The notes beneath the pieces were generated by a model, which was not told where the DNA came from, made no database searches, and saw nothing but the letters and a program-made list of their open reading frames with translations. Below are positions 26,340-36,300 of a stretch of 64,000 nt of DNA, one piece after another (positions within the stretch are counted from its first letter, which is position 1; every line of letters begins with the position of its first letter). The position numbers and the translations under genes are program-made. This DNA is from Membranihabitans marinus (GTDB lineage Bacteria > Bacteroidota > Bacteroidia > Chitinophagales > Saprospiraceae): contig NZ_JAJQYA010000013.1 of NCBI RefSeq assembly GCF_021729155.1, forward strand, positions 62,001 through 126,000, read 5' to 3'.

Positions 26340-27101
26340 AATTTTTATGTCTTATTAAATTGAGTATTTAATTTAGGATTCATGTCATCATTTAAAAAAC
26401 CATCTCTGACAGTTAGTACTTTGGCAAAAAGACATCGTCATTGTGTCATTTGACAGGCAATCGATCTTGAATTATATTTATTATCATTCACATAGTGAAG
26501 TGGAAATTCATCGAAGACCTTGGCTAGTTCTTCAGTATTTTCACCGGCGTAATCTTTGACCTAGGGACTAGATAAAATATAGTAGTTGCGCATTTCAATT
26601 TTTGCCCAAAAGCCAGTGAGCATACCAAAAACATTTATTTTAAATATTCAGCGAATGGTATCTTCCGAGGAGTCAATAATTATCTCTTTAATACCAAATG
26701 CGTTTTTAGTAGTTAATTGTAAATGTATTACCTATAATCACGATTGCTTTTTTTTGTTTCAAATAATAAACTAAAGGTAAGTATGGAGATATCTTGATTC
26801 CTTATACTGATTTCCTAATCTTATATACTTTTTGGTTTTTTATTATCTTATTAACTTCTTTGATGAGTCTCTCTATTTTTTGGTCATAAGCGAACTAATG
26901 TGGTTTTGCATAGACGTCTGATCATTATAAAATATATACCTTCCAGTATTTCGTATAAGACGGATTGTAACTTTAGATATTAGGATATGACCAATTGGGT
27001 TTTCAAATGTAGATTAGACACGTATATTTTGTAATTGGATATTTAATTTCGATATTCATGTTGATCTATAGTATATTAGTAGTCTTAAATCATCATTGTT
27101 T
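26340..27101. other. Intergenic region with degraded coding fragment and repeat fragments
   Basis: No intact gene. On the minus strand about 40 codons (about 26430-26553) read VKDYAGENTEELAKVFDEF and on to a stop, but are cut by a stop upstream; this looks like a decayed gene end. Repeat fragments: ATACCAAATGCGTTT near 26691 and ATTTCGTATAAGACG at 26948-26962. Confidence 0.4.
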
Positions 27102-30100
27102 ATGTATAATTTTAGACAATTATTTCCATTGTTTATTTTATTTGCCGCTTGTTTTTCTTGCAATAAGGTAGATATTTCGCAAGAGATAAGGGAAGAAATG
27201 TCTAAGCTGCCCGATCAATTAGATTATAATCAACATGTCAAACCTATATTGTCTGATAAATGTTTTGCTTGTCATGGTCCAGATAAAGCTACGATATCGG
27301 CTGGTCTCCAATTGCATCAGAGAGAATTGGCCTATAGTGAATTGGTTGACCATCCAGGTAAATATGCTATTGTGCCTGGAAAATTGGGCAAGAGCCAAGT
27401 CATAGCTAGAATTTTAACTCAAGACCCAGATTTGGTGATGCCAAAACCCGAATCCCATCTTACACTTTCCAACTATGAGAAGGCGGTATTGATTCAATGG
27501 ATAAAAGATGGGGCAGAATACAAATCTCATTGGGCATTTCTACCCTTGGATGAAACACTAGATGGCGAGGATCTTGATAAAAATCAATATTTTAATCCTA
27601 TTGATAAATACGTTCAAAGAAAATGGAAAGAAAATCAATTACATGGAAATCCATTGGCAGATAAGGAGACCATATTGCGCCGGTTGAGTTTTGATATTAC
27701 TGGACTGCCACCGAGTGCTGAAGAGATATCTGCTTTTTTAATGGATACCAGTGTTCATGCTTACGAAAAACAAGTAGATCGATTATTGTCATCACCACAA
27801 TATGGTGAGCAAATGACATTGAGGTGGATGGATTTGGCGAGATTTGCGGATACTCATGGGTATAGTGTGGATCGTTACCGAGATATGTCACCATGGCGAG
27901 ATTGGGTCATCAATGCATTTAATGAAAATATGGGTTATGATGAATTTGTCGAGTGGCAATTGGCTGGTGATTTGATGGATAATCCCAGTAAAGACATGGT
28001 CTTGGCGACTGGATTTAATAGAATTCATCCTCAGAATATGGAAGGAGGCATTGTCAATGAAGAGTTTTTAATTGAGTATGCAGCCGATAGGGCCAGTACT
28101 TTTGGGCAAGCATTTTTAGGGCTTACAGTGGCTTGCGCCAGATGTCATGATCACAAATATGATCCAATCAGTCATAAAAACTTCTATGAGTTGACCAGCT
28201 ATTTTAATAATGTAAATGAGTCTGGACAAATATCGTGGAATAATGCCATGCCAGTGCCTACCATGTTATTGCCCACTGAGGAGCAAGAGGCTGTCATTGA
28301 TTTTTTGGAGTCGGAAATAACTAAACAGGAAAACAAAAGAGATAGTCTTATTCAACGAGTTGTCCGAGAAGAAGCTGTAGAATGGATCTCTAATCAAGGG
28401 TATAATGAATTGCCAAAAGAAGTAGGTACAGCGTTTTGTACGGCCTATTTTCCCTTAGACAAAGATTTGTCAAATACTATTAGTCCTAAGGTTGTGGGGG
28501 ATATGGCCAATGAAACAGGGGGCAATAAAAAGATAGAGTGGTCAGAGGGCAAGAAGGGCTCAGCGATATTATTTAACGGTGACAATTGGTTGAATTTAGG
28601 AGGTGAAGGTGTTTTTGGCAGACATGAGTCTTTTAGTGTGGGTTTTTGGATTCATCTTCCAGCGGATTTAAAAGATGGTAATATTTTTCATAAAGGGGAT
28701 GGCGCTATTCTCTACAATTGGCGAGGGTATCATCTGCGTATTGTCGGTCAACAGTTGGAAATGATGTTGGCCCATACTGCACCAGATAATGCTATTGTAA
28801 AATATACCATGGAGGATGTGCCGCGTGAACAATGGATTTATTTGACCATGACCTATGATGGGAGCAGTAAAGCCAAAGGGTTGCGATTGTACCTCAACGG
28901 TGAGGAGATGGCGACAGAGACTAAGGTCGACAATCTATACAAGGATATTTTATTTCATCGGCAAAATGAGCCAGGATTACAGTTTGGCGCTAGATATCGA
29001 GGTAAGGGTATTAAGGGAGCCATGTTAGATGAAGTGAGGGTGTATAATAAAAAACTTACCGAAATGGAAATTCGTCTTTTGGCCACAGGAGACAGTGATG
29101 ATTATTATCCAGATAGGCCTCCAGAAGCATTAAGTCAAGATGAAAAACAGTGGTTAACGGAGTATTATATTGAAAGAAGGTCGGATAAATTAGAAAAGAA
29201 TAATCAAGCTTTACAAGATCTGCGAAAAAGATATGTGGATTCAATGGAGGTTATCCAAGAAGTTATGGTTATGAAGGAAAAAGAGGAAGCCGTTCAGGCT
29301 TTTGTACTAGAGCGCGGGGCATACGACAGTCCAAGTGAAAAAGTATATCCCAATACACCAGAAGTGTTTTTACCTATTCCAGATCAATATCCCAACAACA
29401 GGTTGGGTTTGGCCAAATGGCTGTTTCATCCCGATCATCCATTGACGGCTCGGGTGGCAGTGAATCGAATTTGGCAGGATTATTTTGGTCGTGGATTGGT
29501 GGAGACGAGTGAAGATTTCGGGAATCAAGGTAGTATGCCCAGTCACCCTAAACTACTCGATTATTTGGCAAAATATTTCCAAGATTCAGGTTGGGATTTG
29601 AAGGCAGTTCAAAAGCATATAGTGATGTCCTATGCCTACCGTCAATCGTCGATTAGCGAAGAAGGTCATCCCGATATTGAAAATATATGGTTGTGTAGGG
29701 GGCCTGTAAAAAGGTTGTCCGGAGAGATGTTGAGAGACCAAGTACTCAAAGCATCAGGGTTGTTGAATGCCACTATCGGAGGTAAGAGTGTTAAGCCATA
29801 TCAACCTGCTGGATTGTGGCGAGTGAATGGTTCGACTTATGTGGCAGACAAAGGAGAATCCTTATATCGACGCAGCATGTATACTTTGTGGAAACGATCA
29901 GTACCACATCCAACTATAGCTAGTTTTGATGCTCCTGCCAGAGATGTCTGTGTGATTAGAAGACAAGAAACCAACACCCCGCTTCAGGCATTGGTCTTGT
30001 TAAATGATCCAATCTATATAGAGTCAGCCAGGGTAATGGGAAGTAGATTTTCCAATTATCCGAATGCTGAGGCCGGAATTGTGGAAGGGTTTTTAAGATT

Positions 30101-30317
30101 GACGGGGCGAAATATTAAGTCAGAGGAAATGGATATTTTATTGAAATTATATGGTGCAGAGGTTGAAAAATTTCAAAACTATCCGAAAAAGATGAAGGGA
30201 TGGTTGACGATGGGTGATAGTTCTGTAGCAGATGATCATCGATCTGCAGCAACGGCAGCTATGGCTGTAGTGATGAATACTATAATGAATTCAGATGCCT
30301 CGATTATGCTTCGATAA
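27102..30317 (+). CDS. Planctomycete-type cytochrome c / DUF1549 / LamG / DUF1553 lipoprotein
   Basis: About 1071 residues from the ATG at 27102 (a TTG two codons earlier is possible). A lipobox-like Cys lies near residue 20 (FAACFSC). The PSCyt1 domain has one haem-binding CFACH about 35 residues later. DUF1549 follows (about 170-380: RRLSFDITGLPPSAEE, ARFADTHGYSVDRYRDM, and CARCHDHKYDPIS with a second CxxCH). Next is a concanavalin-like LamG domain (about 470-660), then DUF1553 (about 770-1030: HPLTARVAVNRIWQDYFGRGLVETSEDFG and RRQETNTPLQALVLLNDP). The family is abundant in Planctomycetes and some Bacteroidota and is probably a secreted oxidoreductase or polymer-processing protein; the reaction is unproven. 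The partner DUF1501 gene starts 27 bases later. Confidence 0.88.
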   Translation: MYNFRQLFPLFILFAACFSCNKVDISQEIREEMSKLPDQLDYNQHVKPILSDKCFACHGPDKATISAGLQLHQRELAYSELVDHPGKYAIVPGKLGKSQVIARILTQDPDLVMPKPESHLTLSNYEKAVLIQWIKDGAEYKSHWAFLPLDETLDGEDLDKNQYFNPIDKYVQRKWKENQLHGNPLADKETILRRLSFDITGLPPSAEEISAFLMDTSVHAYEKQVDRLLSSPQYGEQMTLRWMDLARFADTHGYSVDRYRDMSPWRDWVINAFNENMGYDEFVEWQLAGDLMDNPSKDMVLATGFNRIHPQNMEGGIVNEEFLIEYAADRASTFGQAFLGLTVACARCHDHKYDPISHKNFYELTSYFNNVNESGQISWNNAMPVPTMLLPTEEQEAVIDFLESEITKQENKRDSLIQRVVREEAVEWISNQGYNELPKEVGTAFCTAYFPLDKDLSNTISPKVVGDMANETGGNKKIEWSEGKKGSAILFNGDNWLNLGGEGVFGRHESFSVGFWIHLPADLKDGNIFHKGDGAILYNWRGYHLRIVGQQLEMMLAHTAPDNAIVKYTMEDVPREQWIYLTMTYDGSSKAKGLRLYLNGEEMATETKVDNLYKDILFHRQNEPGLQFGARYRGKGIKGAMLDEVRVYNKKLTEMEIRLLATGDSDDYYPDRPPEALSQDEKQWLTEYYIERRSDKLEKNNQALQDLRKRYVDSMEVIQEVMVMKEKEEAVQAFVLERGAYDSPSEKVYPNTPEVFLPIPDQYPNNRLGLAKWLFHPDHPLTARVAVNRIWQDYFGRGLVETSEDFGNQGSMPSHPKLLDYLAKYFQDSGWDLKAVQKHIVMSYAYRQSSISEEGHPDIENIWLCRGPVKRLSGEMLRDQVLKASGLLNATIGGKSVKPYQPAGLWRVNGSTYVADKGESLYRRSMYTLWKRSVPHPTIASFDAPARDVCVIRRQETNTPLQALVLLNDPIYIESARVMGSRFSNYPNAEAGIVEGFLRLTGRNIKSEEMDILLKLYGAEVEKFQNYPKKMKGWLTMGDSSVADDHRSAATAAMAVVMNTIMNSDASIMLR

Positions 30318-30344
30318 AATTATTTGGTAAGTAAAACATAGATT

Positions 30345-31826
30345 ATGTGTGGCCACGAAAAGATATTGCGATCCAACCATCCAGAACTTTCACAGGTAGA
30401 GCGCCAGCTGGATCGAAGAAATTTTTTGCAGAAAACAACTTTGGGACTAGGGGCATTGGCTTTGGGGAATTTGCTGAACCCGAGGATGGCCCATGGTCAA
30501 GTGAGTCCATTGATGCAAAATGGATTGGGTTTGCCTCATTTTGTGCCTAAAGCCAAACGAGTGGTTTATTTGTTCCAGAGTGGTGGACCATCGCAGCTCG
30601 ATTTATTTGATTACAAGCCTGAATTGCTGCAGAGATTTGGCCAGGACTTGCCGGCTTCAGTGAGGTCGGGGCAAAGATTAACTGGGATGAGTGCCGATCA
30701 ATCTATTTTTCCAATAGCACCTTCAACTCTCCAATTTAGTCAATATGGTGAGTCTGGTGCATGGGTAAGTGAGGCTATGCCTTACCTATCGGAAATAGTG
30801 GATGATTTGTGTTTTATAAAGTCTATGCAAACAGATGCCATTAATCACGATCCAGCCATTACGTTTTTACAAACGGGCAATCAAATTGCAGGACGACCTT
30901 CCATTGGTTCGTGGTTGAGTTATGGATTGGGGTCGGACAATGACAATCTCCCGACTTTTATTACTTTAATCTCCAAAAATGGTTCTGGTCAGCCTTTGTA
31001 TGCCAGACTTTGGGGCAATGGTTTTTTGCCCACTGAACATCAAGGGGTGCAATTTAGAGCTGGGAAGGATCCTGTTTTGTATTTGAGCGATCCCGAGAAT
31101 TATGATGGACATGATCGAAGGCAAATGTTAGATTATTTAAAAGAGTTAAATGGTGTCCAACATGATGTTTACGGAGATCCAGAGATTAATGCTCGAATAG
31201 CGCAATACGAGATGGCTTTTAGGATGCAAACTTCGGTGCCGGCTATTACTGATTTGTCTGATGAAAAAGATTATATTTTTGATATGTACGGGGAGGATAG
31301 TCGTGACCCAGGAACTTATGCGGCCAATTGTTTAATGGCAAGAAGGTTATTGGAGCAAGATGTCAAATTTGTGCAGCTCTATCATCAGGGATGGGATCAA
31401 CACGGTGACTGCCCTGGCGGGGTAAGATCGAATGCTAAAAAGACGGATCAGGCTACAGCTGCCTTGATCAAGGATTTGAAGCAGCGAGGAATGCTAGAGG
31501 ATACTTTGGTAATTTGGGGAGGTGAATTCGGTCGTACGGTATATTCTCAAGGACAATTGTCCAAGAGTAATTATGGAAGAGATCATCATCCCAAGGCTTT
31601 TACAATGTTTATGGCTGGTGCTGGAATAAAACCTGGAATAACTTATGGATCGACCGATGAATTTTGTTACAATGTAACTGAAAATCCAGTTCACGTTCAC
31701 GATTTTCACGCCACCCTACTTCACCTGTTTGGCATTGATCATGAACGTTTAATCTATAAAGTGCAGGGGCGGAGATTTCGATTGACCGATGTACATGGTC
31801 ATGTAGTCCAAGATATCTTGTCTTAG
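30345..31826 (+). CDS. DUF1501 protein (Tat-exported, alkaline-phosphatase/sulfatase-fold)
   Basis: A 493-residue protein with a Tat leader (LDRRNFLQKTTLGLGALALG, about 22-41). Typical DUF1501 motifs: VVYLFQSGGPSQLDLFDYKP, DDLCFIKSMQTDAINHDPA, VKFVQLYHQGWDQHGD, VIWGGEFGRT and GRDHHPKAF. The Asp/His set around these motifs resembles the metal site of the alkaline-phosphatase superfamily, but there is no formylglycine CxPSR. It nearly always accompanies a DUF1549/DUF1553 protein, as here (27 bases upstream), so the two probably act as a unit in the periplasm. Activity unknown. Confidence 0.9.
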   Translation: MCGHEKILRSNHPELSQVERQLDRRNFLQKTTLGLGALALGNLLNPRMAHGQVSPLMQNGLGLPHFVPKAKRVVYLFQSGGPSQLDLFDYKPELLQRFGQDLPASVRSGQRLTGMSADQSIFPIAPSTLQFSQYGESGAWVSEAMPYLSEIVDDLCFIKSMQTDAINHDPAITFLQTGNQIAGRPSIGSWLSYGLGSDNDNLPTFITLISKNGSGQPLYARLWGNGFLPTEHQGVQFRAGKDPVLYLSDPENYDGHDRRQMLDYLKELNGVQHDVYGDPEINARIAQYEMAFRMQTSVPAITDLSDEKDYIFDMYGEDSRDPGTYAANCLMARRLLEQDVKFVQLYHQGWDQHGDCPGGVRSNAKKTDQATAALIKDLKQRGMLEDTLVIWGGEFGRTVYSQGQLSKSNYGRDHHPKAFTMFMAGAGIKPGITYGSTDEFCYNVTENPVHVHDFHATLLHLFGIDHERLIYKVQGRRFRLTDVHGHVVQDILS

Positions 31827-31904
31827 TTCTATTTTTAAAACCATTTTTAAGGGAGTTAGAATACATGGTTAAATATCATCAGAAGCGTCCAAAAAAAGTA
31901 AAAA

Positions 31905-31992
31905 AAGCCCTGAAGGGGCGTAGTCTAATAGCATAGGGTGCAACCCTATGGAGGATAGATCTTCCAAAAATAAGTCCTGAAAGGACGTAGGC
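31905..31992. repeat. Three-hairpin dispersed repeat
   Basis: Stem-loops in a row: GCCC-TGAAG-GGGC (31907-31919), CATAGGGT-GCA-ACCCTATG (31932-31950) and GTCC-TGAAA-GGAC (31974-31986). The last one occurs again, inverted, at 32348-32361. Elements of this look are frequent between Bacteroidota genes (recalled). Confidence 0.6.
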
Positions 31993-32254
31993 AAATAATA
32001 GAGATAATGGGTATAGTAAAAATATTGCTGTGTTAAAAATATTAATCTTAACAGTGTTAATGAATAGAATAATAACGATAGAATGAATTATGTAGGGTAA
32101 TCATTAAAACGCTTTAATCGGATTTGTCATGATTTTTTCCCAATATATCTTTATATGAAAATATATAAGATTAAATCCAAATTTGTTTCATAATAAAAAT
32201 ATGATATCGCAAAAATATCGCAAAATCAACTCTGAACAATATCTCCTCACCCAC

Positions 32255-32361
32255 CCGAGATCAAGAGATCTCGGTTTCCTCATCGTAGACCGATTTACGG
32301 TCTACGGTTCTTCGAACTACATTCGGTCGCCCACAGCTATTAGACTTCGTCCTTTCAGGAC
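32255..32361. repeat. Palindrome-rich dispersed repeat, copy B
   Basis: CCGAGATC-AAGA-GATCTCGG (32255-32274) and GTAGACCG-ATTTA-CGGTCTAC (32285-32305), joined by TTTCCTCATC, then a small GTTC-TTC-GAAC stem and CGTCCTTTCAGGAC at 32348-32361. Same order, linker and ATTTA loop as copy A at 20330-20437, but with different stem sequences that still pair. Confidence 0.6.
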
Positions 32362-33380
32362 TTTCCTTCAAAGTAAGATTTTATACCGAATGAATTTATT
32401 TTGGACGATTATACTAGGATGTATATGGTGAATTATCCTCAGATTAACATCTTATTTTAACAAACATAGGTTCGTTTTTCTTTTGATCCATTTTTAAAGC
32501 CTAAATTCTTGGTTTTGAATAGCTATTTCTTTGTATTGAATTTATTTTGGACACCTGTGAAATATCAGATGTTTCCATTTTGGGCTTTATTTAAATAGTT
32601 AATCATTTTTTTGATATTCTTATTGTATTAGATGTTATTCACATAATTTCTAATAAATATTGTATTGGGTAATTATTAATTACGTTGGGTATAACAGTAA
32701 TGTGTAGTCGTATAATGTTGTAAATAAGTTGTTTATAGGTTTGAATAGGTGAATGTATATTTTTATATAGAAATTCCAATAATGTGTATGTAAATAATGG
32801 TAAATATTGAATTTTAGGAAAAAATATTTTTTTATTTATATACAATGAGATGAATTATGATGTGTTAACATGGCGAATATCTTAAATAGAGACAAATACT
32901 TAATATTATTCTACTGTAATTTTTTAAACAAAATCAGACCTTTACGATGCTTGACTGGGTGTTAATGTGTTAAAAATACTTATGTGATTATCTTATAATT
33001 TGAATTTCTGTTCATCGACAAAATGAAAATAATTGTTGGATTATATAAACTAATGTTTCTTAACAATTGTAAAATGTATTCTGTTTTTCGATTTTTAACA
33101 ATTAGTTAATAAATTTAACAAATATTTTTTGTTGTAAAATAGTATAACTAATTTTTGATCTCTAACAGTACTAATTCATGCGAAATAGTTCTAAATACTA
33201 GTAAATGAATTATTTATTACATTAGATTGTTATATTTTAAGTGTATAATTTACTGTTAATGTAAGTAAATGTGATGTTATATTACATATATAGTTTGGTT
33301 TAATTAATATGTGAGGGCAATATGCTGTATTTGTTAGCTATATTTATGACTTATTTATTCTAAACCAAAAAGCATATTAA

Positions 33381-36300
33381 ATGAAATCAATTCTACAAGG
33401 AATAGTTCTATTCCTGTGGCTGCCTATGTTGGCCATAGCAGAACCCAATTCGTCAGGAGATGACGTAAAACCCAATCTCGATTTAACCCTTTCTCTTGTT
33501 TCCGATGTTAGTTGTTATGGTGAGTCCGATGGTTCGGCGACCATAGTTATAGCCGGATTGTCCTCATTGTTTAAGTATTCTTATGAGGTGAAAAATAGCG
33601 CTGGAGACGTAGTTCAATCAGGTACAGAAGGACTGTTGGACAATTTGTTGGAAGACTTATTAGATCTTAATACTGGTTTGACGGTGCGCGTTGAAAATTT
33701 GGCTGCGGACGATTATACCTTTATTTGGAAATCTCGTCCGTTAATCATTGGTCCAACTACGACCAAAACACAGACTTTTACAATTGACGAGCCCGATGAA
33801 TTAAAAATTGCTGGTCTCAATATTATTGACCTGTCCTGTATCAATCCAACAGGGTCTATTGAGGTATTGACTACTGGAGGTCTTGGAGGTATTGACTTAA
33901 GTTTTTTAAATTTAGGAGAAATTCTCAATATCGGTGGTGAGGGAAATACCATTACCGATTTAACAGAAGGCGTATATGATATTCTCGTTAAGGATATCAA
34001 TGGTTGTACTGCGGATACCACAGTAGAAGTAGAATACTTGATTGAGTTTCCGGAAGTAGAAATTATTGGAGACGTTAATCTTGGATGTCACGATTTGTTA
34101 GATCTTTCTGTTACCTCATCAGATGGGGTAAATTTATCCCTCGATACTCCTGATGGCAATATTGTAGGAGACTTGGTTGGAAACAGCTTTTCCGTAAACA
34201 CTCCTGGTGTGTATGTAGTATCGGCATTGGACATATTGAATGGATGTGTATCGAAGGATACTGTAAATGTAGTGGCCGATATTGATATTCCATTGTTGGA
34301 TGCGGGAACTGATCGTATCTTAGGTTGTTTAGACGATCTCGAATTGACAGCCATTACTGATGCCACTTCTATTGTTTGGGAAAACTTAAGTGGTAATGTG
34401 TTGAGCAATAATAATGTATTGGAAGTAGAAGCTCCTGGTACATATGTAGCTGTAGCATTGAATTATTTAACAGGTTGTGAGTCTAGAGATACTGTAATTG
34501 TGACTCCTGGAGATGAAGATGACAATGCTTTGCTAGACTTTCAATTAGGAGCAACCTATAATTTGGGTTGTTTAAATGTTTTGGATTTGGTAGTAATTAA
34601 TCCATCAGAATTGGCTATTACTTGGGGAACCATCGGTGGTCAAATTCTTGGAACTGAGGGAGAAGATATTTTGCGTATTTCTGAGCCAGGTCTATATATT
34701 GCTTCAGCTGTTGATTTGGTTACCGGATGTTTGGTTTCAGATACTATTAAGGTGATAGCAGAGGTTGACATTCAACCTATTTCTATAGATGAAGATGAAA
34801 CCTATTTGCCCTGCGAAGGTAGTTTGGTAATCGAAACCAATTATGATAATATTGATGCTAATGTAGAGTTGTTGTGGAAAACCATTGAGGGAGATGTAGG
34901 AATCGATTCTGATGGTACGACAGCTGAGGTAACTGCTGCTGGTGTATATGCAGTAGTGGCAACTAATATAATTACGGGATGTAAAACATCTGATACTATT
35001 ACAGTGGTAGATCCAGTGTCTTTGGAAGCTACGGCTACCATAGTTCAGCCAAGCTGTTCAGGAGACAGCAATGGTTCTATTTCTTTGGCAGTAACTGGTG
35101 GTGTAGCCCCTTATTCTTATGATTGGTCCAATGGTGCGAGTACTAAAAATGTAAGCAATTTAGCTCCTGGAACCTATTCAGTAGAAATAGAAGATAGTAA
35201 CGGATGTGGAAAAACATTCACTTATACAATAGTAGCGCCAGAAGAAATTGAGGTAGATGCTACTGTTTCACAGCCAAGCTGCTCTGCTGAAAACGATGGT
35301 GCAATTTCATTGACTGTATCGGGTGGAAATTCACCTTATACTTACAAATGGTCAAATGGTTCAACTTCTAAGAATGTTAGTAATTTAGCTCCAGGAAGTT
35401 ATACTGTTGAAATAAAAGATAATAATGATTGTATTTCGACAGCTACATATACAATAGTACAACCAGATGCTATTGCTGTTTCTCTTACTTCATCTCAAGA
35501 TGTGGTATGTGCCAGTGAAAACAGTGGTTCATTGAATGTGTCTGTATCGGGTGGAAATTCACCATATACCTATAAATGGTCAAACGGTGCAACAACTCAA
35601 GATATAGCCAACCTAACTGCGGGTAGTTATAGTTTGACGGTCACTGATGCCAATGGTTGCTCGGCTACAGCTTCTTACGATGTAGACGAAGTAGATCCGA
35701 TTACGGCAACCACTTCTATTGATTCTATTGGATTCAATAACTCTAAACTTTCAGTAAGTGTTTCTGGAGGAACTGCCCCTTATCAATATTTATGGAGTAC
35801 AGGAAAAACAACTTCTACCATTGAAGTTGGTCCTGGAAGTTATACACTAACCATCACCGATGCCAACCAATGTTCTGATGTAGTTAATTTTGTCGTTGAT
35901 CCACATATGGTAGAAGAACCAGATTCATGTGATTTGGCTTTAGAAATTGAGACTACTGTAGAAACCGATACTAGTTTAGGAACTGCCAAAGTAATTATTA
36001 CGGGAGGAACTTCTCCATATGTTTATTCTTGGAGTACAGGTGACGATAGTGAATCGATTGATAGTCTTGTGGCTGGAACTTATACAGTTACTGTAACGGA
36101 TTCATCCATGTGTGCAGTGACTATGGACTTTGAAATAGAGAAAGTTACAGATACTATATATCTCAATTGTCAAAGTGATATTATTGTAGATAGTTGTAAT
36201 CAAATCGTGGAATACAGTGAGCCAAGTATTGAATCGACAATGAATTACACTATTTCACAGATCAGTGGATTGTGTAGTGGAAGTATATTCCCGATTGGGG

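Larger units (their letters stand above)
31827..33380. other. Long AT-rich intergenic region with repeats, no gene
   Basis: 1.55 kb without a believable coding frame. The first 550 bases hold two palindromic repeat elements (31905-31992 and 32255-32361) and a LacI-operator-like TTAAAACGCTTTAA at 32104-32117. From about 32440 to 33380 it is very AT-rich with many TTAACA-type runs. The promoter of the adhesin gene must lie at its right end; I could not fix its position. Confidence 0.5.

Noticed and set aside
26586-26774. Plus-strand frame of 62 codons before the cytochrome gene
   Set aside because: AT-rich spacer with no recognisable protein; the coding-like signal is on the other strand and is broken.
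32183-32431. Small plus-strand frame of 82 codons in the gene-free stretch
   Set aside because: It runs through two palindromic repeat stems and has no coding character.
34088-34408. Open frames on the strand opposite the adhesin gene (also opposite the susC and susD genes)
   Set aside because: They are antisense shadows caused by codon composition; they lack start signals and family resemblance.
35040-36130. Regularly spaced DNA repeats suggesting a CRISPR-like or satellite array
   Set aside because: They are in frame and encode SprB-type protein repeats; spacing is that of the protein module, and no cas genes are present.
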